Source: JAQUOT01 sp041651575 (GTDB taxonomy: Archaea; Nanobdellota; Nanobdellia; SCGC-AAA011-G17; JAFCDX01). Taken from it: DNA of 64,000 nt. The position numbers were made by a program, and so were the translations under genes. Positions 7,743 to 14,661 of the stretch are shown in pieces. Below the pieces are notes generated by a model. The model saw nothing but the letters and a program-made list of their open reading frames with translations. It did no database searches and was not told the origin of the DNA. The first letter of the stretch is position 1. The number at the start of each line of letters is the position of its first letter. The DNA is taken from the NCBI GenBank assembly GCA_041651575.1, contig JBAZJB010000001.1:310001-374000 (forward strand), written 5' to 3'.

Positions 7743-8660
7743 ATGAAAAAACTAGTTATAATTTTAATATTAGCAATCTTTCTAATGAGTAGTTGTTCAA
7801 AAGAAAACATTGAAGTTTCTAGATATTCAAAAATACCAACAACGTCAGTTAAAATAACTACAGATACAGATGCTTCTCCTGTAAAATCACTTTCAGAAGA
7901 TTATCAAGATTCTATACCTCTTCCTGGAAAAGTAAATAGTGCAGGAGCAGAAGATTCTGCATTTATTATGCCAGATGGAAATACTTTATATTTCTTTTTT
8001 ACTCCAGATGTTAAAGTTCCTATAGAAAAACAAATCTTAGATGGAGTTACTGGAATTTGGGTTTCTAAAAAAATAAATAATGAATTTCAAGAACCAACAA
8101 GAGTATTTTTACAAGATTCAGGAAAAGTTGCTGGAGATGGTTGTGAATTTGTCCAAGATAATACAATGTTATTTTGTTCTGTAAGAGAAGGTTATACAGG
8201 AATAAATTGGTTTAGTGCAGAATTTAAAGATGGGATCTGGAAGAACTGGAAACTTGTTGATTTTGATTCTAATTATAAAGTTGGAGAATTACATATAATA
8301 AAAGACGAATTATATTTTCATTCAGACAGGTCTAGTGGAAAAGGGGGTTTAGATATTTGGATGTCTAAAAAAGCAAATGATAAATGGACTGAACCTGTAA
8401 ATGTTGAAGAAGTAAATACTGCAGGAGATGAAGGATGGCCTTTTATTAACCAAGATGAAACTGAATTATGGATTACCAAAGATTATGGATTGTGGAGATC
8501 AAAAAAAGTAGGTGAAAAATGGACAAAACCAGAATTAATGTTTTCTCCATTAGCAGGAGAAGCTTCTTTAGATAATAATGGAAATGTTTATTTCACACAT
8601 CATTTTTTAAATGGAGATAAAATAATAGAAGCAGATATTTATGTTGCTTATAAAAAATAA
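7743..8660 (+). CDS. lipoprotein with PD40-type beta-propeller repeats
   Basis: Secreted, probably lipid-anchored protein. A hydrophobic signal segment at residues 4-16 ends in the lipobox LMSSC, with Cys18 as the lipidation site. From about residue 60 there are four to five blades of the WD40-like/PD40 type, each with a pattern such as GLDIWMSKKANDKWTEPVN. Repeated features are DG or DE turns, IWVSKK/IWMSKK/LWRSKK strands and W-x-x-P ends. Proteins of this kind bind envelope components. A signal peptidase II gene is present at 37.0 kb. Leaderless start from repeat A. Confidence 0.85.
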   Translation: MKKLVIILILAIFLMSSCSKENIEVSRYSKIPTTSVKITTDTDASPVKSLSEDYQDSIPLPGKVNSAGAEDSAFIMPDGNTLYFFFTPDVKVPIEKQILDGVTGIWVSKKINNEFQEPTRVFLQDSGKVAGDGCEFVQDNTMLFCSVREGYTGINWFSAEFKDGIWKNWKLVDFDSNYKVGELHIIKDELYFHSDRSSGKGGLDIWMSKKANDKWTEPVNVEEVNTAGDEGWPFINQDETELWITKDYGLWRSKKVGEKWTKPELMFSPLAGEASLDNNGNVYFTHHFLNGDKIIEADIYVAYKK

Positions 8661-8674
8661 TTAATTAAGAAATT

Positions 8675-9226
8675 TTATTCTTTTTTTGCAGATTCAATAA
8701 ATTCTTTAATTTCTTTTCTCTTTTTAGCAGTAAAATTTCTTAAATCAGGTCTAGGTTTAATATTTTTTATTTTCTTCAAGGATCCATCCTCTTTATAAAA
8801 GATATCTGCTTCAATCCATGCGCCGTCTGTATATTGTGAAAGTTCTTTTTTATGTACTTCTGGAATTGAAAATATTAAGCCTGTAATTCCTTTTAAGTAA
8901 GGTTTTCCATTTTTAGTTCTTTTTTGGAATGGTAATGAATGAGGAGTATTTTCGTTTTCTCTTCTACAAATTGCATTATAATCTACATATTCTACAATTG
9001 TCATCCATAATTTCATGGCAGTATCATCTAAAGTTCCACGAGCTGCCTTACTACGAAAATCGTTATATTGGGATATAAGCTCTGTTTTTATTTGTTTAAT
9101 AGAATATTCTTTAGGAAAAGTTGCATCAAATACAGGAACATAATAATTATCTGTATTTTTTATTGCAGTTATTGGTTTCTTTTGAAGTAAAAAATCTTTT
9201 TCATCTAAAGATATTGTCTCTTTCAT
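8675..9226 (-). CDS. hypothetical protein, 183 aa
   Basis: Not recognised. A soluble, highly charged protein. The first 60 residues are mixed alpha/beta, then there is a Trp/Tyr-rich helical stretch (KLWMTIVEYVDYNAICRRE, about residues 71-89). A strand-rich part and a strongly basic C-terminal helix (FTAKKRKEIKEFIESAKKE) follow. The start lies 25 bases from an ATTTATAAA element in the partial repeat A copy at 9247. The 3' end shares the T-rich tail seen beside the other module boundaries. Confidence 0.65.
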   Translation of the reverse strand: MKETISLDEKDFLLQKKPITAIKNTDNYYVPVFDATFPKEYSIKQIKTELISQYNDFRSKAARGTLDDTAMKLWMTIVEYVDYNAICRRENENTPHSLPFQKRTKNGKPYLKGITGLIFSIPEVHKKELSQYTDGAWIEADIFYKEDGSLKKIKNIKPRPDLRNFTAKKRKEIKEFIESAKKE

Positions 9227-9246
9227 GTAGTTGTTAATTTATTATT

Positions 9247-9290
9247 ATTTATAAACTTTTCTATTTGTAACCACTTAAAAGTTATAATCT
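9247..9290. repeat. partial repeat A, copy 3
   Basis: About the first 30 bases (ATTTATAAA.CTTTTCTATTTGTAACCACTT) match the left half of repeat A with a few changes; the right half with the plus-strand promoter is missing. It supplies the TATA element of the gene ending at 9226 and overlaps the 3' end of scpA. Confidence 0.6.
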
Positions 9291-9998
9291 AATAATTTCT
9301 ATCTCACCAAAATGCTCTTTTTGATCTATGTCTATTTTTTTACTATTAACTAAATGCAATAAAGGTAAAAATGTCATAATTTTATCCTCTTTTTTATCGC
9401 TTGGAATTAATTCATTAAAAGTTAGTTTTTCTTTTTCTTTGAAAAAACCAGTAATTTTATCATAAAGATTTTTTATTAATATACTAATATCGACTTTTTT
9501 CTCAGGCAGTTTAACTTGTTTTAAATATCCTTCTTCTCTTACTCTTTTCATTGTTCTTCTTTGGTCTACTTCAAGAGCTTTTTGCAGTGCTCCCATTAAA
9601 TCATTTAAATTAACTTTTTTCTTTCTTGCCAAAGGGGTTTTTATTGTTAATTGTGGATTTCCTGCTAATAATCTTACATTTTCAGGCATTTCTCCAAATT
9701 CTTCCATATTTTCAATTTCACCTTGAGAAAATAACTGCTGGTCAAATGCTGCAAGCTTTTCAGTTAGTAATCTTTCTGATTTTATTTTTAGTAATATTGC
9801 TGCAGCTAAAACAACTTTTCCTGATATGAAAAAATTAGCTTCTTGCAATGTTCTAATTGCATCTAAATATCTCTGAGCTAAAATAGAAATATCAATATTC
9901 CAAGGATCTAGCTTTCCTGTTCTTATCAATTCATGTAAAAGGCTCTGCCAGGTAATCTCATCCTTTTGCATAAGCATAGAATATAACTGGTCTTGCAT
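9282..9998 (-). CDS. scpA: segregation and condensation protein A
   Basis: Kleisin subunit that bridges SMC heads in chromosome condensation and segregation. The N-terminal kleisin domain is clear (DEITWQSLLHELIRTGKLDPWNIDISILAQRYL, about residues 12-45, shown here as family-typical wording), followed by AAAILLKIKSERLL (about 66-79). The C-terminal winged-helix part ends with LLHLVNSKKIDIDQKEHFGEIEIIRL. The 238-aa length fits archaeal ScpA. TTTATAAA on the minus strand near 10025 is 27 bases before the ATG. No scpB or smc gene is nearby. Confidence 0.9.
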   Translation of the reverse strand: MQDQLYSMLMQKDEITWQSLLHELIRTGKLDPWNIDISILAQRYLDAIRTLQEANFFISGKVVLAAAILLKIKSERLLTEKLAAFDQQLFSQGEIENMEEFGEMPENVRLLAGNPQLTIKTPLARKKKVNLNDLMGALQKALEVDQRRTMKRVREEGYLKQVKLPEKKVDISILIKNLYDKITGFFKEKEKLTFNELIPSDKKEDKIMTFLPLLHLVNSKKIDIDQKEHFGEIEIIRL

Positions 9999-10186
9999 GA
10001 ATTAACTAATTAGAACTTTTTTATAAACCTATTGTTAAGGCTTTAAACACCAGAATATGACTAGCAGTATATGTACCTTTTTAGTAACCACTGTAGAATG
10101 AACACATACCGAAAGATTTATAAATTAGTTAATATCATTAAATCTAATCACCTCTTTTTCCCGAGCAAGTCTCTTCGGAGGTTTGC
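9999..10186. promoter_or_regulatory. divergent promoter region with structured plus-strand leader
   Basis: The left part carries the scpA TATA. The centre (about 10035-10110) shows nothing I can assign. TTTATAAA at 10117-10124 should start a plus-strand transcript near 10146, giving a leader of about 40 bases that contains the hairpin listed separately. Confidence 0.5.
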
Positions 10187-10192
10187 TTGGGT
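10161..10192 (+). promoter_or_regulatory. 14-bp hairpin with TTCG tetraloop covering an SD and start codon
   Basis: CCCGAGCAAGTCTC and GAGGTTTGCTTGGG form 14 continuous pairs (three of them G-U) around a TTCG tetraloop. The 3' arm contains GGAGG and, five bases on, an in-frame TTG. A second pairing is possible between ACCTC just upstream (about 10151) and GAGGT. This could hide the ribosome-binding site. Coordinates are good to about one base. Confidence 0.7.
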
Positions 10193-10501
10193 TTATATTC
10201 AAAAAAAATGGTACAACCAATAAACTTCAACAAAGATGATTTTGAAAAGAGAATAGCTAGTTATCTTACATTTGGTTCTGAACTTAAATTTATTAGTAAA
10301 ATAGATGGAAAAGAGATAGAAGATCTAGGATTTCTTATAAGTGCTAGTGAAAATTATGTTTTAATTGCACAATCAAAAATAGGAGAAAATGAATTCTCAG
10401 CAATTACTTCAATTTATTTAAAAAATGTAACACAATATTATATTTATAATATTCCTGAAAAAAGACAAGATAAAGATCATAATTTATTTATGGATGTTTA
10501 A
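10187..10501 (+). CDS. hypothetical protein, 97-104 aa, with structured leader
   Basis: Not recognised. A small mixed alpha/beta protein with a central ELKFISKIDGKEIEDLGFLISA-like region of alternating strands. The start is uncertain. TTG at 10187 has a perfect GGAGG five bases upstream and lies in the hairpin arm, whereas ATG at 10208 has no such site but removes only seven residues. I favour TTG because of the SD spacing. Its stop abuts the convergent S27ae gene. Confidence 0.65.
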   Translation: MGLYSKKMVQPINFNKDDFEKRIASYLTFGSELKFISKIDGKEIEDLGFLISASENYVLIAQSKIGENEFSAITSIYLKNVTQYYIYNIPEKRQDKDHNLFMDV

Positions 10502-10681
10502 TTATTTCTTAATTATTTCAACATAACCACAAGAACCACAGTGTAATCTATCTTTATGAGTTCCTAAGAATGAATTGCATTTAGGACAAGTTTTACCACG
10601 AGAAACTATTTTATTGTTTTCAATTTTATACTTTTTCCATTTCTGACTTGGTTTTTTATTTTTTACTTTTTTCTTTGCCAT
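10502..10681 (-). CDS. rps27ae: 30S ribosomal protein S27ae
   Basis: Small zinc-ribbon ribosomal protein of the 30S head. The 59-aa product has a basic N-terminus (MAKKKVKNKKPSQKWKKYKI) and a zinc ribbon with the pairs CPKC and CGSC (about residues 35-38 and 50-53), ending in YVEIIKK. Archaeal S27ae is not fused to ubiquitin, as here. It lies 6 bases downstream of S24e, a conserved archaeal neighbour, in the Rpo7-Spt4-S24e-S27ae operon. Confidence 0.93.
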   Translation of the reverse strand: MAKKKVKNKKPSQKWKKYKIENNKIVSRGKTCPKCNSFLGTHKDRLHCGSCGYVEIIKK

Positions 10682-10687
10682 TTTTAT

Positions 10688-10969
10688 TTATGCAGCAGGA
10701 GCTCCTTCAACTTTTTTCTCTTTTTTCTTTTCAAATAAATCATAAGTTTTTTGATCTTTGTAAATAAAAGCAACTATTCTTGATTTTGCTAATCCATAAT
10801 TTGTATAAATATGTTTAACAGAAACTAATTCTGCAGGTGCTTTTTCTAATTCAGATATTTTATTAATTAATTCTTGATTCGAAGGAGTTTTAGCATTAAT
10901 ATGTTCTATCTCAAATTCAAATTTTGTTCTTTTTAATAAAGGCATTTCTTCCTTGTATATAGCTTTCAT
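10688..10969 (-). CDS. rps24e: 30S ribosomal protein S24e
   Basis: Archaeal and eukaryotic small-subunit protein. The 93-aa product shows the family core: an EEMPLLKRTKFEFEIEH strand region, then TPSNQELINKISEL, and the signature VSVKHIYTNYGLAKSRIVAFIY (about residues 50-70). A short lysine-rich and Ala/Pro tail ends it. It starts one base after the stop of the Spt4 gene, within a four-gene operon. Confidence 0.95.
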   Translation of the reverse strand: MKAIYKEEMPLLKRTKFEFEIEHINAKTPSNQELINKISELEKAPAELVSVKHIYTNYGLAKSRIVAFIYKDQKTYDLFEKKKEKKVEGAPAA

Positions 10970-10970
10970 T

Positions 10971-11153
10971 TTAAGAAGTTTTTATTGCATATTCTCCTTT
11001 AACTTTTATCCCTACTTTTTGAGCTATTTCAGATTTTTCTACGTTGTGAATATAAATTCTTCCTTTCCATGAAGTTGTAAAACTAGTTCCTTTGCAAATA
11101 GGACATTCATTTCCTTTTACTAAAATTTTACATTTCTTACATGCCTTTTTCAT
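10971..11153 (-). CDS. spt4: transcription elongation factor Spt4 (RpoE'')
   Basis: Zinc-binding partner of Spt5 that promotes RNA polymerase processivity. The 60-aa protein has CKKC (residues 5-8) and CPIC (about 17-20), the four zinc ligands of Spt4. The conserved TTSWKGRIYIHNVEKSEIAQKVGI follows. It overlaps the upstream rpo7 gene by 4 bases, the usual archaeal arrangement. Confidence 0.95.
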   Translation of the reverse strand: MKKACKKCKILVKGNECPICKGTSFTTSWKGRIYIHNVEKSEIAQKVGIKVKGEYAIKTS

Positions 11154-11728
11154 TTTTCTTTCTTAGCTTTTTCTGGTTTTTCTTTTGCTACTTTTTTTAA
11201 ATCTTCTTCAATCCAAGCAATTGATCCTAAGTTTGGCTGTCTCATTGTCAATCCAATTTTTGGACTTGTTAAATCTTTATATGATACTGCAATTATTCTT
11301 GCTCTGCATTTATCACCTGTTTTTAACATGTGTTTTGATTCTTTACCTTGTAATTCTCCTTGTTTTGTAAATGAAACATAATCGTCCATTGTTTGTGAAA
11401 TATGAATCATACCATCAATTGGACCGATGTTCATGAATGCACCAAAACCTGCAATTTCTGAAATCTTACCAATAACAATTTCTTGCATTTCTGGTTTTAA
11501 TACTATGATTTTAAATCTTGTTTCGTAATAAGCTGCACCATCTCCAGGTATAATAACTCCTTCTCCAACATCTAAAACTTCTGAAACATCAACTACAATA
11601 CCTAAATCTTGTGAAATAAATTGCTCAAAAGTGCTTTTTAAATTCTTTAAAATAGATTCTTTAATATTTTCCTCTAATTCTCTTGGAGGTATTCTGATAT
11701 GACTTTTAACTTCTATTTCGTAAAACAT
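11150..11728 (-). CDS. rpo7: RNA polymerase subunit Rpo7 (RpoE')
   Basis: Forms the RNA polymerase stalk with Rpo4. The N-terminal RNP-like domain is residues 1-80 (MFYEIEVKSHIRIPP ... GDGAAYYETRFK). The S1/OB RNA-binding domain is about 82-165 (IVIGKISEIAGFGAFMNIGPIDGMIHISQ). A lysine-rich tail follows. The length is typical. It is the first gene of the operon with Spt4, S24e and S27ae. Confidence 0.96.
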   Translation of the reverse strand: MFYEIEVKSHIRIPPRELEENIKESILKNLKSTFEQFISQDLGIVVDVSEVLDVGEGVIIPGDGAAYYETRFKIIVLKPEMQEIVIGKISEIAGFGAFMNIGPIDGMIHISQTMDDYVSFTKQGELQGKESKHMLKTGDKCRARIIAVSYKDLTSPKIGLTMRQPNLGSIAWIEEDLKKVAKEKPEKAKKEK

Positions 11729-11776
11729 CTTAATTTCTAAGTATAAAAAGGGTTTTTAAATCTTTTTGTTTATTGA

Positions 11777-12127
11777 TTATACCAGAATTAAGAAATGTTT
11801 TTGTCTTATTGTAATAGTTTGAATATTTTTTTCTTTTAATCTTCTTTTTAATGCTTGATCTTCTGTAGCAACAACATAATTTTCATCAACTGTATCTAAA
11901 ATTAAATTATCAACGATATTATCTTTTTTTGTTTTTATTATTTCAAATTTCTCGACGAGCTTTAGTGCTAATTTAGAATTTTTCTTGTCTTTTAATTCAT
12001 CCAGAGTTTGATCTATTACAGCTAGTTTATAATTAAAATTACAAATTCTTTCAAATTCTGAAATAAAATCTATCTTGAATTTAATGCAGTCAAGCAAAAA
12101 ACTTGTGTCTAATATTATGGTTTTCAT
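11777..12127 (-). CDS. PIN-domain protein (Fcf1/VapC-like ribonuclease fold)
   Basis: Single PIN domain of 116 aa. The N-terminal acidic motif ILDTSFLLDC (residues 5-14), a middle Glu (TLDELKDKK, about 41-49) and the late LDTVDENYVVATEDQALKRRL (about 77-97) carry the four acidic metal ligands. The form without an antitoxin neighbour resembles archaeal Fcf1/Utp24-like proteins that act in rRNA processing more than VapC toxins. It is next to, but separated by 48 bases from, the Rpo7 operon. Confidence 0.8.
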   Translation of the reverse strand: MKTIILDTSFLLDCIKFKIDFISEFERICNFNYKLAVIDQTLDELKDKKNSKLALKLVEKFEIIKTKKDNIVDNLILDTVDENYVVATEDQALKRRLKEKNIQTITIRQKHFLILV

Positions 12128-12292
12128 GTAAAATGTCTTTTTTTGTAATATATAAAATTTGTTAAAAAAATTATGAAAAGGAGACTAATTTGAACTCCTT
12201 TTAGTGAAATGAGGCAATAATCTTTATAAATATTCTATCACTTATCAATTTATCAACAAAATTATAAATTAAAGGTAAAATCGGGGTTTAAA
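12128..12292. promoter_or_regulatory. divergent region with two TATA elements before gyrB
   Basis: TTTATAAA at 12223-12230 and ATTATAAATT at 12261-12270 are both on the gyrB side; the second is 26 bases from the gyrB ATG and would give a leaderless mRNA, the first a leader of about 40 bases. An 8-bp hairpin (AAAAGGAG at 12176-12183 with CTCCTTTT at 12195-12202) lies between the divergent genes. Confidence 0.5.
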
Positions 12293-14194
12293 ATGTCTAA
12301 TGAAGCTAAAAACAATGAGTATAAAGCCTCATCTATTACTGTTTTAAAAGGTTTAGATGGAGTTAAAAAAAGACCTTCCATGTACTTGGGTGATGTAGGA
12401 GTTAGAGGTTTACATCATATGGTACAAGAAGTCGTCTCTAATTCAATTGATGAAGTTTTAGCAGGGTTTTGTACAAAGATATCTATTAAGATTAATAATG
12501 ATGGTTCAGTCTCTGTAATTGATAACGGAAGAGGGATTCCTGTTGATATTCATCCTGAAGAAAAAAAACCTGCAGTAGAATTAGTATTAACTGTTTTACA
12601 TGCAGGAGGTAAGTTCGATTCTAAGACTTACAAAGTTGCAGGAGGTTTACATGGAGTTGGTGTTTCTGTTGTAAATGCATTATCAAAAGTTCTTGAAGTA
12701 TTTGTAAAACTTAATGGAAAGATTCATTATATGAAATTTGAACATGGAAATCCTGTAACAGAATTACAAATTATTGGAGAATGTGGAACTGAAACAGGAA
12801 CAGAAGTTAGATTTACTCCTGATGAAACAATTTTTGAAACAGTAACTTTTGATTTTGATAATTTAGCTAAAAGAGCAGAAGAATTAGCTTTCTTAAATAA
12901 AAATTTATTAATAGAAATTAAAGACGAAAGAACAAATGTTGAGAAAAAATTCCAATTTGAAGGTGGAATTAAAACTTTTGTAGAATCTCTTAATAAAAAC
13001 AAAGAAAAAATTGATGGGGTTATTTATTTAGAGAAAGAAAAAGAAAAAATAGTTGTTGAAATTGCTATGCAATATAGTTTTGAATATGTTGAAACAGTTT
13101 ATTCTTTTGTAAATAATATTAATACAATTGAACATGGAACACATTATACTGGTTTTTGTACTGCACTAACAAGAGTTATTAATAATTATATTAAAAAACA
13201 CAAATTAACAGATGTTTCTTTAACAGGTCCTGATACAAGAGAAGGTTTAACTGCAGTTATTTCTGTAAAAATTCCAAATCCTCAATTTGAAGGGCAAACT
13301 AAAACCAAATTAGGGAACAATGATGTAAAAGGTTTTGTTGATAATATAGTAAATGATTTTTTAAATGACTTTTTTGAAGAAAATCCTTCTATTGCAAAAG
13401 CGATAATTAACAAATGTATTAACGCTGCTAAAGCTAGAGAAGCTGCTAGAAAAGCTAGAGAGTTAGTAAGAAGAAAATCTATTCTTGGAAGTCATTCTTT
13501 ACCTGGAAAATTAGCAGATTGTCAAGAAAAAGATCCAAGTAAATGTGAATTATTTTTAGTAGAAGGAGATTCTGCAGCAGGTACAGGAATTTCTGCAAGA
13601 GATAGAAGAACTCAAGCTATTTTACCATTAAGAGGAAAAATTTTAAACGTAGAAAAAGCAAGATTAGATAAAATATTTAAAAGTCAAGAAATATTAAATA
13701 TAATTTCTGCACTCGGTGTTTCTATTGAAGGTGAAGAAATGGATATTTCTAAATTAAGATATCATAAAATTGTTATATTAACAGATGCAGATTCTGATGG
13801 AAATCATATTTCTTGTTTAATATTAACTTTATTTTATAGAAAAATGAGAAAATTAATTGAAAATGGTTATATTTACATTGCTCAACCGCCATTATTCAAA
13901 ATATTAAAAGGAAAATCTTCTTATTATGTAAGAGATGAAGCTGCTTTAAAAGAAAAATCAAAAGAACTCGGAGAAAATACCATAATTCAAAGATTTAAAG
14001 GTCTTGGAGAAATGGATGCTTCTGAATTAAGAGAAACTGTAATGAATCCAGATCAAAGAATTTTGAAAAAAGTTGCTTTAGAAGACGCAGTTGAAGCTGA
14101 TAGAGTATTTTCAGTTTTAATGGGTGATGAAGTAGAACCAAGAAGGGAGTTTATTCAAGCTAATGCAAAATATGCAAAGAATATAGATACTTAA
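12293..14194 (+). CDS. gyrB: DNA gyrase subunit B
   Basis: ATPase subunit of type IIA topoisomerase. The GHKL ATPase domain is residues 1-210 (RPSMYLGD, SNSIDEV, DNGRGIP, GGLHGVG). The transducer is about 215-385. The TOPRIM domain starts at EGDSAAG (residues 424-430), with DADSDGNH and RFKGLGEMDASEL further on. The 633-aa length lacks the large insert of Gram-negative GyrB. The sequence is bacterial in type, which implies ancient transfer; gyrases of this kind are known in several archaea. It heads the operon gyrB - SET gene - gyrA. Confidence 0.97.
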   Translation: MSNEAKNNEYKASSITVLKGLDGVKKRPSMYLGDVGVRGLHHMVQEVVSNSIDEVLAGFCTKISIKINNDGSVSVIDNGRGIPVDIHPEEKKPAVELVLTVLHAGGKFDSKTYKVAGGLHGVGVSVVNALSKVLEVFVKLNGKIHYMKFEHGNPVTELQIIGECGTETGTEVRFTPDETIFETVTFDFDNLAKRAEELAFLNKNLLIEIKDERTNVEKKFQFEGGIKTFVESLNKNKEKIDGVIYLEKEKEKIVVEIAMQYSFEYVETVYSFVNNINTIEHGTHYTGFCTALTRVINNYIKKHKLTDVSLTGPDTREGLTAVISVKIPNPQFEGQTKTKLGNNDVKGFVDNIVNDFLNDFFEENPSIAKAIINKCINAAKAREAARKARELVRRKSILGSHSLPGKLADCQEKDPSKCELFLVEGDSAAGTGISARDRRTQAILPLRGKILNVEKARLDKIFKSQEILNIISALGVSIEGEEMDISKLRYHKIVILTDADSDGNHISCLILTLFYRKMRKLIENGYIYIAQPPLFKILKGKSSYYVRDEAALKEKSKELGENTIIQRFKGLGEMDASELRETVMNPDQRILKKVALEDAVEADRVFSVLMGDEVEPRREFIQANAKYAKNIDT

Positions 14195-14195
14195 A

Positions 14196-14660
14196 ATGAA
14201 ACTGATAATTAAAAAATCAAAAATAGAAGGAAAAGGAATTTTTGCTCATAAATCTATAAAAAAATATGAAAAAGTATTCAAATTTGCTGATAGGGTAATA
14301 AAAATAAATCATAAACATGGATGCCATTGTAAAATATGTAAAAGATGTATACAAATTGATAAATTTAATTGGTTGTATCCAAATCAAGAATCTTATGGAT
14401 GGTATCTAAATCATAATTGCAATCCCTCTTGTGGAATAAAAGGAAAATATATAGTTGCTTTAAAAAATATAAGACCTAAAGAAGAAATTAGTATAGATTA
14501 TTCTACAACAAATAATGACGAAGTATGGGAAATGAAATGTTATTGCAATAACAGTAAATGTAGAAATAAAATAAAAAGTATTCAATTTTTACCAAAAAAT
14601 TTATACAAAAAGTATAAAGGATTTATTCCAAAATATGTAGAAAAAAGTTATAAGATATAA
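14196..14660 (+). CDS. SET-domain protein (putative lysine methyltransferase) inside gyrase operon
   Basis: SET-domain protein of 154 aa, a fold that transfers methyl from S-adenosylmethionine to protein lysine. GKGIFA is at residues 12-17, the AdoMet/substrate motif LNHNCNPSC at 71-79 and EEISIDYS at 96-103. A post-SET-like cysteine group follows (C115, C117, C122). A second cysteine cluster (CHCKICKRC, 43-51) is inserted in the SET-I region and may bind zinc. It starts one base after the gyrB stop and ends one base before gyrA, so it is co-transcribed with gyrase. Targets might be chromatin or gyrase itself; that is inference. Confidence 0.85.
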   Translation: MKLIIKKSKIEGKGIFAHKSIKKYEKVFKFADRVIKINHKHGCHCKICKRCIQIDKFNWLYPNQESYGWYLNHNCNPSCGIKGKYIVALKNIRPKEEISIDYSTTNNDEVWEMKCYCNNSKCRNKIKSIQFLPKNLYKKYKGFIPKYVEKSYKI

Positions 14661-14661
14661 A

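Noticed and set aside
9626..9829. Open frame on the plus strand inside scpA
   Set aside because: It is antisense to a clear kleisin gene, has a hydrophobic low-complexity translation from A/T-rich codons and no promoter or start signals.
11777..12127. PIN protein as a VapC toxin
   Set aside because: No antitoxin gene adjoins it on either side and the sequence looks more like stand-alone archaeal Fcf1/Utp24-type PIN proteins.
12176..12202. AAAAGGAG/CTCCTTTT hairpin as a terminator or small RNA
   Set aside because: It lies between divergent genes, so no transcript would need to end there, and no C/D or H/ACA box motifs were found around it.
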